Assembly: GCA_038321235.1 (NCBI GenBank)
Contig: JBBQEU010000007.1
Location: forward strand, 1 to 51,218
Direction: 5' to 3'
DNA length: 51,218 bases
Origin: Sva-07 sp038321235
GTDB taxonomy: Bacteria; Actinomycetota; Acidimicrobiia; Acidimicrobiales; Ilumatobacteraceae
Shown here: positions 39,298 through 47,970 of the stretch, in pieces
Numbering within the stretch: the stretch's first letter is position 1
How the letters are laid out: every line of letters begins with the position of its first letter
Made by a program: the position numbers and the translations under genes
The notes under the pieces: generated by a model
What the model was told of the DNA's origin: nothing
Databases searched by the model: none
Seen by the model: the letters and a program-made list of their open reading frames with translations, nothing else

Positions 39298-40092
39298 ATG
39301 GCAGATGCACCGACGTTCAGCACCCTGCGAGTCGAGGTCGACGGGCCGATCGGGCGGATGACGCTCACGCAGGGCGACAAACTCAATCCGCTCGGCACGA
39401 CTCCGCTCCGGGAGATCGCGCTTGCGGCGCAGTGGTTCGACACCACCGAAGCGCACATCGTGATCGTGACCGGCGAGGGCCGCGGCTTTTCGTCGGGGTT
39501 CGATCTCCGCGAGTTCGCCGGTGGCGATCGGGAGAACCCCAGCGCCACGTCGAGCCGCGACCAGGCCGACCTCGGACGTCTGATGGCCGAGGCGATGGAT
39601 CGGATGATGGCGCTGACGATTGCGGCGATCAAGGGCCCGTGCGTGGGCGGCGGCGTGGTGCTCGCTGGTGTGTGCGACCTGCGAATCGCCGCCGACGACA
39701 CCGTGTTCTCGATCCCCGAGGTCGACCTCGGCATCCCGCTTGCGTGGGGTGGCATTCCACGACTCGTCCGCGAGATCGGCCCAGCGCTCACCCGCGAGTT
39801 GGTCTTGACGTGCCGCCCGTTCTCCCCTGAGGAGGCGCTGCGGATCGGCTTCATCAACCGTGTCGTGCCTCGCGCCGAGCTCGAGTCAGCCGTGGATGAA
39901 CTTGCTGAGCAGCTCGGGCGAAAGGCCCCGAGCGTCGTGCGCGCGACCAAGCGTCAGGTCAACGAAGCGTTGGAGGACATGGCATCCACCGCCGGATCGT
40001 GGGCCGACGCCGACCAGCTCGGCGCCGCCATGCGCGACCCCGACGCTCGCTCTGCGGCCCGCGCTTACCTCGCCGACCGCGCCAATCGCTGA
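39298..40092 (+). CDS. Enoyl-CoA hydratase/isomerase family protein
   Basis: A crotonase-fold protein of 264 residues. GFSSGFDLREFAGGD and IKGPCVGGGVVLAGVCDLRI form the oxyanion hole. SIPEVDLGIPLAWGGIPRLV keeps the Glu at the position used for catalysis in hydratases. A likely role is beta-oxidation or related CoA chemistry, possibly serving the ETF encoded elsewhere in the window. ATG 39298 is chosen by family length; CAGGAT lies 6 nt before it. The gene is convergent with the interrupted M20 peptidase gene 12 bp downstream. Confidence 0.9.
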   Translation: MADAPTFSTLRVEVDGPIGRMTLTQGDKLNPLGTTPLREIALAAQWFDTTEAHIVIVTGEGRGFSSGFDLREFAGGDRENPSATSSRDQADLGRLMAEAMDRMMALTIAAIKGPCVGGGVVLAGVCDLRIAADDTVFSIPEVDLGIPLAWGGIPRLVREIGPALTRELVLTCRPFSPEEALRIGFINRVVPRAELESAVDELAEQLGRKAPSVVRATKRQVNEALEDMASTAGSWADADQLGAAMRDPDARSAARAYLADRANR

Positions 40093-40104
40093 GCCAACTC
40101 GAGC

Positions 40105-41490
40105 TCAGGTGAGGAGGTCGGTGACGACGTCGTGCCAGAGGCGGGTCGTGAGGGCGAGCGACTCGATGTCGATGCGCTCGTCGTTGCCGTGGAAACGTGA
40201 CCCGAACGCACCGACGTCGAGGGACGGGCTGAACAACCCGGCGCCGTAGGCCACCGCTCCCATCTCTCGGTAGATGCGGGCGTCGGTGAACCCGACGACG
40301 AACTGCGGGTTCAACCTCGCCCGCGGGAACGGACGATTGACGGCCCGTTGCAGCGAGTCCCACAGCGGAGTGTCGATCCGGCTGATCGACGCAGCGTCGT
40401 TCATCAACGGCTCGACCTCGACGTGGTCGGCGAGGTCGCCGAGCGCGGCGAGCAGGTGCGCATCGACCTCGTCGGGCCCCTCCCCGGGCAGCGTGCGCAC
40501 GTCGACGTCGACGATGACCGCATCGGGGAGCGTGTTGACCTTCATCCGTCCGCCGCCGGACTCGCTCCCATCGATCAGATTCGGCGAGAACGTGGTGTGC
40601 GTGCAGGCATGGAAGTGCGCTGCTGCACCCTACGGCAGCAGGTCGAGGGCCCCCTCGATCTTGTCGGCATCGAGGAGTGCATCGCGCAGTTCGTCCGACA
40701 GGCCCAGCGACTCGACCCGGGCCGGCCACAACTCGTGAAAGCGCGGCGCGGGCCGGTAGTCGGCGAGCCGCTGGATCACGCCGGCCGCCTTGACGAGTGC
40801 GTTGTCGCTACGAAACGGCGCCGACCCGTGGCCCGGCACGCCCCGGACCCGCAGCCTCCGCCACGCGACGCCTTTCTCGGCGATGTTGATGCCGACCGCC
40901 GGAGACTCGGGCGAACCCGAGTGCAGCCCACCGTTCTCGGTGAGCACGTAGTCGGCACGGATTGCGTCGGGATGATTCTCGGCCATCCACCTGGCGCCGT
41001 AGGCGCTGCCCGCCTCCTCGTCGGCGACACCGAAGTAGATCAGGTCGCCGGTCGGCCGGAACCCACTCGCGGCGAGGTGGCGGAACGCGACAGCCATCGA
41101 GGCGGTGAGATTGAGCATGTCGACCGCTCCCCTCCCCCACACTTCGGGTCCATCGTCGCCGTCGATGATCTCGCCACCGAACGGATCCTCCCGCCAACCG
41201 GATTCGTTGACCGGCACCACGTCGGTGTGACCCATCAGGCACAGGCTCGGCGCGTTCGGATCGGAGCCGGGGATGCGGGCGACGATCGACGTGCGACCTG
41301 GCGCGGCGTCGAACCGTTCGACGTCGACGCCAGCACCCTCGATCACCTGCTGGAGCACGTCGGCATTGCGGACCTCACCGCCCGACTCGGCGGTGCCGTC
41401 GTTGACACACCGATTGCGGATGAGCGTCTGCAACAACTCGACCGTCTCGTTGGTGAGGTGGTCGAGTTGACGATCGTCGAGTGCGGTCAC
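40105..41490 (-). pseudogene. M20 peptidase/deacetylase gene interrupted by one in-frame TAG
   Basis: The frame from GTG 41490 to 40105 would encode about 461 residues of an ArgE/DapE/CPG2-type zinc hydrolase. Metal and catalytic residues are present: H88 and D90 (GHTDVV), D124 (WGRGAVDML), E158/E159 (ADEEAG), and a C-terminal SRFHGNDERI. Codon 287 (40632-40630) is TAG. Translation without a frame change continues past it with GAAAHFHACTHTTFSPNLID, which is conserved family sequence, so no bases have been gained or lost. A C-to-T change of a CAG codon would explain it. Both halves look intact, so the lesion is recent, a read-through codon, or a sequencing error. The downstream ATG 40545 could only give a catalytically dead fragment. 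Confidence 0.85.
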
Positions 41491-41553
41491 CGTCCCAGCT
41501 TCGCAGAGCGGCGTGCGTCGACGCCTGCCCGCAGTGTCCGAGCCAGATGACGG

Positions 41554-41946
41554 TCAGCTGTCGAGGTGGTCGCCGGTGAGTCGCCGCAGCTCGCTCGCGA
41601 TGTGGTCGACATCGGCATGATTGGCGGCAACGTCGATGACGAGGTCGTCCACGTCATCGTTCGAAATGGCTGTCACCGAAAAACCATTGATGTCGAAGAA
41701 GACGGCGGTCGCGAGCCAGCCGAGCCGTTTGTTGCCGTCGACGAGCGCGTGAGTGCTGACGATGGAATGGAGGAGCGCCGCCGCCTTCGTGAACAGGTCG
41801 TGGTAGGCGTCTGCTCCGAACACCGTGGTCTGGGGTCGCGCCGCAGCGGAGCCGAGCAGGCCGATGCTGACCACGGGCGACGAACTCGCGAACGGCACGA
41901 CGAGCCGCTTGCTGCATCGAGCTGCCTTCGGTCTCAGCGCGGTCAC
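41554..41946 (-). pseudogene. Doc-type (Fic fold) toxin remnant, 5' end lost
   Basis: From about residue 24 the frame is a normal Doc toxin: VVSIGLLGSAAARPQTTVFG, DAYHDLFTKAAALLHSI, and the Fic-type motif HALVDGNKRLGW (His66). Doc phosphorylates EF-Tu. The usual first 25 or so residues (YLTLEDLL-type) are absent; the first 22 codons here are merely another frame of the antitoxin remnant. This fits a deletion of roughly 200 bp that joined the antitoxin 5' part to the toxin body out of frame. GTG 41946 is the only start available, so the toxin is probably not made in active form. Confidence 0.75.
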
Positions 41947-41992
41947 GCAGCGCGTCCTGTTCGGTGTCCGTCAGTCTCAGCGTCATGGCCAT
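41654..41992 (-). pseudogene. Antitoxin remnant fused out of frame to the Doc toxin
   Basis: The first 41 residues (MTLRLTDTEQDALRDRAETE onward, to REFVARG) match the small antitoxins usually paired with actinobacterial Doc toxins. The family normally continues for another 30 to 40 residues including the toxin-neutralising tail, but here the frame runs into shadow sequence of the toxin gene and stops at 41654. Two ATGs (41992 and 41986) are possible. A perfect 8-bp inverted repeat (41999-42019) remains at the promoter. Confidence 0.7.
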
Positions 41993-41998
41993 GGCGGG

Positions 41999-42019
41999 GT
42001 GGTATCAAACCGATACCAC
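41999..42019. promoter_or_regulatory. Inverted-repeat operator upstream of the antitoxin remnant
   Basis: GTGGTATC (41999-42006), AAACC, GATACCAC (42012-42019): perfect 8-bp arms ending 7 bp from the antitoxin ATG, and located between it and the end of hrpA. Typical of autoregulated toxin-antitoxin promoters. Confidence 0.6.
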
Positions 42020-42035
42020 TGCGACCGGTGGAGTT

Positions 42036-45000
42036 TCAGAGTGCGGCAAGCGACGCGGCGATGCGTTTGACACTGACGGACGATTGGCCGGGGCGCTTGG
42101 CCGCCAGTGGCTGGGCGAACGTCGCGACGCGCAGTTCTTCGAGTTGCCAGCGCAGGTCGACGAGTGTCGACGACAGCTGCGCGGTGCCCGCAGCGTCGAC
42201 GGTCGACTCGAAACGCTGCTCCAACGGGACCACGTCGGCCATGCGCCGCTGGTCGGCGATCTGGGCGCCAGCGAGGTGTTCGAGTCGGTACGAGAGAGCA
42301 CACACGTAGCGCTCGAGATCGTCCAGTCGATCGACCCCGGCGCCGAGCACGAAGCCTCGATGGACGAGCCGTCCGAGATGCCGGTTCGCGTCGTCGACCG
42401 AGGCCCGCAACGCGTCAGCCCGGAGCTTGCTCAACCGATCCGACGTCTCCGTCGCCGCCGCCATCACCCGCGCCGCCTTGCGCAGCGCGTTGGCGGCGAG
42501 GCCCGGCGCGGCGTCGCGGACGGCCCGACGAAGCCCGGCGAACTCGGCCTCGGTCCACGGCAGCGCACCATGATCGGACATCACCCGATCCACGGCGGCG
42601 GCCACACAGTCGCCGCTCAGCTCGCCGAGCTCGATGTCGCCCGCAGCGATCGCCAGCCGGTCGTCGTTCGACAGCGTGCGCACGATCGACGACCGAGTCG
42701 GCGCAGCGGTCAGCAAGAGCAACCGACGCACGCCACCGCGCATCACGCGGGCCTGCAGCTCGGGGGTCGTCACCACGCGCAATGCCACACTGTCGCCGAC
42801 GTCGAGGAGGGCCGGATACGCCCGCACGTCGAGGTCGCGATCGCCGGACTCGACCACACGAGGCAGATCGCCGACATCCCACTCGACGATGCCTCGCCGT
42901 TCCTCGATCGGCGCCGCCGCCGCGATCGACTGGCGGGCGACACCGGCGAGCGACGAGCGGATCACTGCGAGATCGGTGCCGACACCGTGCACCTCGCCCC
43001 TGTCGTCGGATACCACGAAGTGCATCCGGAGATGATCGGCGAGCACCGACGGATCGAACGCTGACGAATCGACCCGCACGTCGGCCACCGCCTCGACCTC
43101 GCTGGCCAGCCACTCGACCAGCCGGCCGTCGGGCGCTCTCGCCGGCAGCCGAGCGAGCACGGCGGTGATGGTGTCGCCAATCGGGTTGAGTCGTCGACGG
43201 ACGTCCTTCGGCAGCGATCGGACCAGTGTCGCGATCAGCTCCGGGCGGTGGCCGGGAATCTGCCAGTCGAAGCCGTCGGGCGTCACCTGGTTGAGTCCGG
43301 AGAGCGGCACGTGCACCGTCACCCCGTCGAGCGGCTCGCCGGGCCCGTACTTGTAGGTGATCGGCAGCTCGATCACCGTGTCGCCACGCCGCTGTTGCCA
43401 CGTGTCGGGATAGTCGGTGAGACGCACCCCGTGGCTGCTCCCGGCCAGCACATCGTCGGTGAGGTCGAGCAGGCTCGGCTCCTCGCGCCGGGCCGCCTTC
43501 CACCACTTGTCGAAGTGCCGCACCGACGTGACGTCGCCACCCACGCGATCGTCGTAGAACTCGAACAGCGCCTCGTCGTCGATCAACTCCAGTCGACGCA
43601 CACGGGCCGCCATCCGTCGAACACGTTCGAGGAACTCGGCATTACGAGCCAGGAACTTCTGACGGCTGATCCAGGCCTCGTCGGTGATGTCGCGCTCGAC
43701 GAGCGCCTTGGTGATGAACCATGCCCTCGCCTCGGCGGCATCGACACGGTCGTAGCCGATGATGCGATCGCTCACGATCGGCAGCCCGTAGAGCGTGACC
43801 TGTTCGGTGGCGACGGCTCTGGCACCCTTCGGGTCCCAGCGCACGTTCTCGTAGGCGCGCTTCACCACGTGGGCGCCCGCACGCTCGGCCCACTTGGGAT
43901 CGATCTTGGCGACCCGGCGGGCGTAGAGCTGGTTCGTCTCCACCAGCTCAGCCGCCATCACCCACGGCGCCGGACGCCGCGTGAGCGCGGAACCCGGCGC
44001 GATCACGAACCGGGATTGGCGGGCGCCGATGAACTCTCGGGTCTCACGGTCGCGCATCCCGATGTGCGAGAGCAGTCCGGCGAGCACCGCCTGATGGACG
44101 TGGTCGGGGTGAGACTCCTGCGTGGTCGGTCGGATCTTCAGCTGGCCGGCGATCCGGCGGAGCTGACTGAACAGGTCCATCCACTCGCGCACCCGGAGGT
44201 AGTTGAGGTATTCCTTGCGGCACATGCGCCGAAATTGGTTGCCCGACAGCTCGCGTTGCTGCTTGCGCAGGTAGTCCCAGAGCGCCACGATCGACAGCAG
44301 GTCGGAGCCGTCGACCTTGAACCGATTGTGGAACTCGTTGGCCTGCTCGCCCTTGTCTTTCGGACGCTCGCGCGGATCCTGGATCGACAGCGCCGATGCG
44401 ATCACGAGCACCTCACGCACGCAGCCGAGCCGGTCGGCTTCGAGCACCATGCGTCCGAGTCGCGGGTCGACAGGCAGCCGGGCGAGCGAACGGCCGATCG
44501 TGGTGAGCTTGCGGGGCCCATCCCTCACACCGTCGACCGGCGGCTGGAGCGCGGCGAGTTCGTCGAGCAACCCGTAGCCGTCGCGGATGGCGTGACGGTC
44601 GGGCGGTTCGACGAAGGGGAACCGGGCGACATCACCGAGCCCGATCGCCGTCATCTGCAGGATCACCGACGCGAGATTCGTACGCAGGATCTCGGGGTCG
44701 GTGAACTCGGGCCGGGCGTCGAAATCCTCCTCCGAGAAGAGGCGGATGCAGATCCCGGGCGCTACCCGGCCACACCGACCGGCGCGCTGGTTGGCCGACG
44801 CCTGCGACACCGGCTCGATCGGGAGGCGCTGCACCTTGAGCCGGCGGCTGTAGCGCGAGATGCGCGCGGAACCGGTGTCGACCACGTAGCGCACGCCCGG
44901 CACGGTGAGCGAGGTTTCGGCGACGTTGGTGGCCAGCACGATGCGCCGGCCGGGACCACCGCTCGGCGCCCGTTCGAAGATGCGGTGCTGCTCAGGCGCC

Positions 45001-45881
45001 GACAGTCGGGCGTAGAGCGGGAGCACCTCGGTGTTGCGCAGGTCGAGGCGGCGCAGCGCGTCGGTGGTGTCGTGGATCTCGCGTTCGCCCGACAGGAACA
45101 CGAGCACGTCACCCGGCCCCTCCGAACGCAGCTCCTCCACCGCGTCGATGATCCCCTGCACCTGATCTCGATCTTCGACATCGGGATGGTCGTCGACCAG
45201 TGGCTGATACCGCAGCTCGACCGGGAACGTCCGGCCGGTCACCTCGATCACCGGCGCAAATGAAAGAGAACCATTCGACGGGTCCGATCCCTCGGTTTCA
45301 TTTGCGAAGTGTTCGGCGAAGCGGGCGGTGTCGATGGTGGCGCTGGTGACGATCACCTTGAGGTCGGGGCGCTGCGGGAGGAGCTGCTTGAGATAGCCGA
45401 GGATGAAGTCGATGTTGAGACTGCGCTCGTGGGCTTCGTCGATGATCAACGTGTCATAGCGGCGCAGCATCCGGTCGCGCTGGATCTCGGCGAGCAGGAT
45501 CCCGTCGGTCATCACCTTGACCAAGGTCGCGTCGCCCACTTGGTCGGTGAAGCGCACCGTGTACCCGACGTCGTCGCCGAGCTTCGATCCCAACTCGGAC
45601 GCCACGCGCTCGGCAATCGTGCGTGCCGCCACGCGTCGGGGCTGGGTGTGTCCGATCATCCCCTCGACGCCCCGCCCAGCTTCGAGGCACAGCTTCGGGA
45701 GTTGCGTGCTCTTGCCCGACCCGGTCTCGCCCGCCACGATCACCACTTGGTGGTCACGGATGGCGGCGAGCAACTCGTCTCGACGCTCGGTGATCGGCAG
45801 GCTGTCGGGATACGTCAACCGGCCAGTGGTGACAATCGCGTCGGCAGCGGCGCGTCGGAGGTCGGTGGCGGTGTCGGACAT
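42036..45881 (-). CDS. hrpA: ATP-dependent RNA helicase HrpA
   Basis: A DEAH-box helicase of 1281 residues, normal for bacterial HrpA. Walker A is GETGSGKSTQLPK (51-63), Walker B IIDEAHERSLNID, motif III TSATID (179-184), motif VI QRAGRCGRVAPG, followed by the winged-helix/ratchet and OB-fold domains and the C-terminal DUF3418 region. Residues 194-208 (NETEGSDPSNGSLSF), between HFA and APVIEVTGRTFP, are an insertion not expected in the family; they are encoded by a 52-bp palindromic element (45255-45306). The start ATG 45881 has TAGGCC 7 nt upstream. HrpA acts in ribosome rescue and mRNA processing. The divergent 157-bp gap to the MFS gene contains another 47-bp palindrome. Confidence 0.95.
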   Translation of the reverse strand: MSDTATDLRRAAADAIVTTGRLTYPDSLPITERRDELLAAIRDHQVVIVAGETGSGKSTQLPKLCLEAGRGVEGMIGHTQPRRVAARTIAERVASELGSKLGDDVGYTVRFTDQVGDATLVKVMTDGILLAEIQRDRMLRRYDTLIIDEAHERSLNIDFILGYLKQLLPQRPDLKVIVTSATIDTARFAEHFANETEGSDPSNGSLSFAPVIEVTGRTFPVELRYQPLVDDHPDVEDRDQVQGIIDAVEELRSEGPGDVLVFLSGEREIHDTTDALRRLDLRNTEVLPLYARLSAPEQHRIFERAPSGGPGRRIVLATNVAETSLTVPGVRYVVDTGSARISRYSRRLKVQRLPIEPVSQASANQRAGRCGRVAPGICIRLFSEEDFDARPEFTDPEILRTNLASVILQMTAIGLGDVARFPFVEPPDRHAIRDGYGLLDELAALQPPVDGVRDGPRKLTTIGRSLARLPVDPRLGRMVLEADRLGCVREVLVIASALSIQDPRERPKDKGEQANEFHNRFKVDGSDLLSIVALWDYLRKQQRELSGNQFRRMCRKEYLNYLRVREWMDLFSQLRRIAGQLKIRPTTQESHPDHVHQAVLAGLLSHIGMRDRETREFIGARQSRFVIAPGSALTRRPAPWVMAAELVETNQLYARRVAKIDPKWAERAGAHVVKRAYENVRWDPKGARAVATEQVTLYGLPIVSDRIIGYDRVDAAEARAWFITKALVERDITDEAWISRQKFLARNAEFLERVRRMAARVRRLELIDDEALFEFYDDRVGGDVTSVRHFDKWWKAARREEPSLLDLTDDVLAGSSHGVRLTDYPDTWQQRRGDTVIELPITYKYGPGEPLDGVTVHVPLSGLNQVTPDGFDWQIPGHRPELIATLVRSLPKDVRRRLNPIGDTITAVLARLPARAPDGRLVEWLASEVEAVADVRVDSSAFDPSVLADHLRMHFVVSDDRGEVHGVGTDLAVIRSSLAGVARQSIAAAAPIEERRGIVEWDVGDLPRVVESGDRDLDVRAYPALLDVGDSVALRVVTTPELQARVMRGGVRRLLLLTAAPTRSSIVRTLSNDDRLAIAAGDIELGELSGDCVAAAVDRVMSDHGALPWTEAEFAGLRRAVRDAAPGLAANALRKAARVMAAATETSDRLSKLRADALRASVDDANRHLGRLVHRGFVLGAGVDRLDDLERYVCALSYRLEHLAGAQIADQRRMADVVPLEQRFESTVDAAGTAQLSSTLVDLRWQLEELRVATFAQPLAAKRPGQSSVSVKRIAASLAAL
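45255..45306. repeat. 52-bp palindromic element inserted in frame in hrpA
   Basis: Arms CGCAAATGAAA (45255-45265) and TTTCATTTGCG (45296-45306) are perfect complements around a 30-nt centre containing GGGTCCGATCCC (45280-45291), close to the GGGTC/GACCC cores elsewhere. It encodes the extra residues 194-208 of HrpA without breaking the frame. Confidence 0.85.
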
Positions 45882-45937
45882 GGCGCTCGGCCTACGAGCT
45901 TCGCACCTCCATACGCTCACGCCACCCGATGTTCGAA

Positions 45938-45984
45938 CTCTGTGCGGCCTCAGTTGCAGAATTCGCAACCAGATCCGCACAGAG
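45938..45984. repeat. 47-bp nested palindrome between hrpA and the MFS gene
   Basis: CTCTGTGCGG (45938-45947) and CCGCACAGAG (45975-45984) flank GTTGC (45953-45957) and GCAAC (45965-45969) around AGAATTC. It lies between divergent genes, so it is not a simple terminator. Confidence 0.85.
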
Positions 45985-46023
45985 CGACGAGAGTCGGGGT
46001 CGGGATCGCGCCAGACCGTCGCA

Positions 46024-46029
46024 TAGCGT
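46024..46029 (+). promoter_or_regulatory. Putative leaderless -10 element of the MFS gene
   Basis: TAGCGT, 9 nt before the ATG at 46039. Confidence 0.45.
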
Positions 46030-46038
46030 CGGCCGGCG

Positions 46039-47469
46039 ATGACCTATCCGTCGAAGGTGATGACCGTCTACATCCTCGGGCTGTTCATGACGATCATCGA
46101 TGGCACGATGGTCAACGTCGCATTGCCGAAGATGGCCGAAGACTTCGGCGTCCCGACCACCGACATCGAATGGGTCGCCGTGGGCTATCTCCTCACCTAC
46201 GCAGCGGTGATCCCGGCGGCCGGCTGGCTCGGCGATCGGTTCGGCACGAGGAAGGTCTTCATCACTGCACTGATCGCGTTCGTTGCGACCTCGCTCCTGT
46301 GCGGCGTGGCCCAGACCCTCGATCAGTTGATCGTGTTCCGCCTCCTGCAGGGCCTCGGTGCTGGCCTGGTCACGCCGGTCGGGGGCGCCATGCTCTACCG
46401 GGCGTTCCCGATGGCCGAGCGAGCCAAGGCGGCGATCGGCGTACTCAGCGTGGCCGTGATCGCACCGGCGATCGGCCCGATGCTCGGCGGGATCCTCGTG
46501 GACACGACGTCGTGGCACTGGATCTTCCTGATCAACGGCCCGATCGGCGCAGTGGCCATTTTCCTGTCGGTGGTGTGGCTCGACGAGACCAGGCACGAGG
46601 CGCCAGGCCGCTTCGACGTCGCCGGGTTCGTGCTGTCGGGGGCGTCCGTCGGCATCTTCCTCTACACGCTGTCGATCGGGCCCGAGCGCGGCTGGTTCTC
46701 GCCGTACACGCTCACCCTCGCCGCCGTCGGCATCGCGGCCGCCGTGACGCTCGTGGTCATCGAGCTCCGTATCCCCGAGCCGATTCTCAGCTTGCGGCTG
46801 TTCGAGGATCGACTGTTCCGCACGATCAACATCTCCGCCTCGATGGTCTATGCCGGCTTCTTCGGAATGATCTTCGTGCTGCCGCTCTATCTGCAGAGTC
46901 TCCGGGGATACAGCGCCTTCGAGAGCGGCCTCGCTCAGTCGCCGCAAGCGGTCGGCGTGTTCCTCGTCTCGAATCTGCTCGGCAAACGCCTCTACCGAAT
47001 GATCGGGCCGCGCCGCTTGATGGTCGTCGGCACAGCGGCGACAGCGGCGGCGACCTTCCTGTTCGCCACGGCCGACCTGACCACACCGCTCTCGACGATC
47101 GGGGCGTTCTCGTTCATCCGTGGCCTGTCGGTGGGGATGGTGTTCGTGTCGATCCAGACCGCCGCCTACGCCACCACGTCGATGGCCGACACCGGCCGCG
47201 CGACGAGCCTGTTCAACACCCAACGCCAGGTGTCGTACGCGGCAGGTGTGGCCTTGGCGGCCACGGCGATCGCCGCGATCCTCCCCGACGCCGGGGACGC
47301 AGCATCGGCCACCGATCGACTCGGCGCGTACCAGGGTGGGTTCCTCGCCGTCAGCCTGATCATGGTGCCGGCGATCGTGGTGTCGTGGTTCATCCACGAC
47401 GACGACGTCGCCGAGACCCGCGGCCTCCCCGTCCCCGACGTCGACGCCACCGCTCCCGCCCGCGCCTGA
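46039..47469 (+). CDS. MFS transporter, DHA2 (EmrB/QacA) drug:H+ antiporter type
   Basis: A 476-residue protein with about 14 hydrophobic segments. Segment 1 contains MTIIDGTMVNVALP with the DHA2 motif (D-x-x-(I/V)VNVALP), motif A is GWLGDRFGTRKV, and motif C lies in APAIGPMLGGILVDTTSWHW. These define the EmrB/QacA drug-efflux group. The substrate is unknown. No TetR-type regulator is adjacent. ATG 46039 has TAGCGT 9 nt upstream. The protein ends with a soluble tail of about 25 residues. Confidence 0.93.
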   Translation: MTYPSKVMTVYILGLFMTIIDGTMVNVALPKMAEDFGVPTTDIEWVAVGYLLTYAAVIPAAGWLGDRFGTRKVFITALIAFVATSLLCGVAQTLDQLIVFRLLQGLGAGLVTPVGGAMLYRAFPMAERAKAAIGVLSVAVIAPAIGPMLGGILVDTTSWHWIFLINGPIGAVAIFLSVVWLDETRHEAPGRFDVAGFVLSGASVGIFLYTLSIGPERGWFSPYTLTLAAVGIAAAVTLVVIELRIPEPILSLRLFEDRLFRTINISASMVYAGFFGMIFVLPLYLQSLRGYSAFESGLAQSPQAVGVFLVSNLLGKRLYRMIGPRRLMVVGTAATAAATFLFATADLTTPLSTIGAFSFIRGLSVGMVFVSIQTAAYATTSMADTGRATSLFNTQRQVSYAAGVALAATAIAAILPDAGDAASATDRLGAYQGGFLAVSLIMVPAIVVSWFIHDDDVAETRGLPVPDVDATAPARA

Positions 47470-47477
47470 ACGATCAT

Positions 47478-47516
47478 CGACCTGAGCCCGGCGCTCCAGC
47501 GCACGATCTGCGCCCC
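47478..47516. repeat. Direct repeats of a GGGGCTCAGATCG-like motif
   Basis: On the minus strand GGGGCGCAGATCG and then GGGCTCAGGTCGATG occur, separated by a short GCGCT-GG-AGCGC hairpin. Two further copies of the motif lie at 47943-47983, so the SnoaL-like gene between is flanked by the same sequence. Confidence 0.5.
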
Positions 47517-47535
47517 TCGGAACGGTCGGGGTAGG

Positions 47536-47913
47536 TCAGCTCGGGGTGAATGCGGCAGCGGCGCTGGGGCCGTCGAGGTACTCGTCGATGCGAGTGATCA
47601 CGCCGTCGGCCACCTCGACCACGATGCAGGCGGGAAGGTCCGCGGTGCGGCCATCATCGAACTCGAGGTGCAGGTCGTGTTGCTGCACGAATCCGCCCTC
47701 GATCGCGTACCGGCGCACCTCCCGGTACTGACGCGACGCCGTGTTGCGGACCAACCAATCCAGCACCCGGAGGTTCTGCGCCTTGGTCTGCTCGACGCCG
47801 TCGTTGTTGTGCCACACGATCAGGTCATCGGAATACAGGTCCGCCACGGTCGCAGCGTCGCCCGCCTCGATCGCAGCGAAGATCCGGTCGGCAACATCGT
47901 TGGCGGAGCGCAT
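47536..47913 (-). CDS. SnoaL/NTF2-like protein
   Basis: A 125-residue NTF2-like fold protein. It starts MRSANDVADRIFAAIEAGDA, then ADLYSDDLIVWHNNDG and VLDWLVRNTASRQYREVRRY, and ends with TADLPACIVVEVADGVITRI. The WHN segment resembles the SnoaL-like ketosteroid isomerase relatives. Function is unknown. Start ATG 47913 is supported by TACGTT 6 nt upstream; a longer open frame to 48117 crosses a palindrome and is unlikely. It is convergent with the MFS gene. Confidence 0.85.
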   Translation of the reverse strand: MRSANDVADRIFAAIEAGDAATVADLYSDDLIVWHNNDGVEQTKAQNLRVLDWLVRNTASRQYREVRRYAIEGGFVQQHDLHLEFDDGRTADLPACIVVEVADGVITRIDEYLDGPSAAAAFTPS

Positions 47914-47919
47914 GTGCCG

Positions 47920-47925
47920 AACGTA
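47920..47925 (-). promoter_or_regulatory. Putative leaderless -10 element of the SnoaL-like gene
   Basis: TACGTT on the minus strand, 6 nt before the ATG at 47913. Confidence 0.5.
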
Positions 47926-47970
47926 CTCCACGCTGCGACCATCGATCTGAGCCCCGTCTGTGCCATCAAC

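Noticed and set aside
40105..40545. A separate small gene for the C-terminal half of the M20 protein
   Set aside because: Conserved family sequence continues in the same frame upstream of ATG 40545 up to the TAG, so this is the 3' part of one interrupted gene.
40630..40632. TAG read as pyrrolysine or another recoded amino acid
   Set aside because: No pyrrolysine or SECIS-like context is visible, the family needs no special residue here, and a CAG-to-TAG change is simpler.
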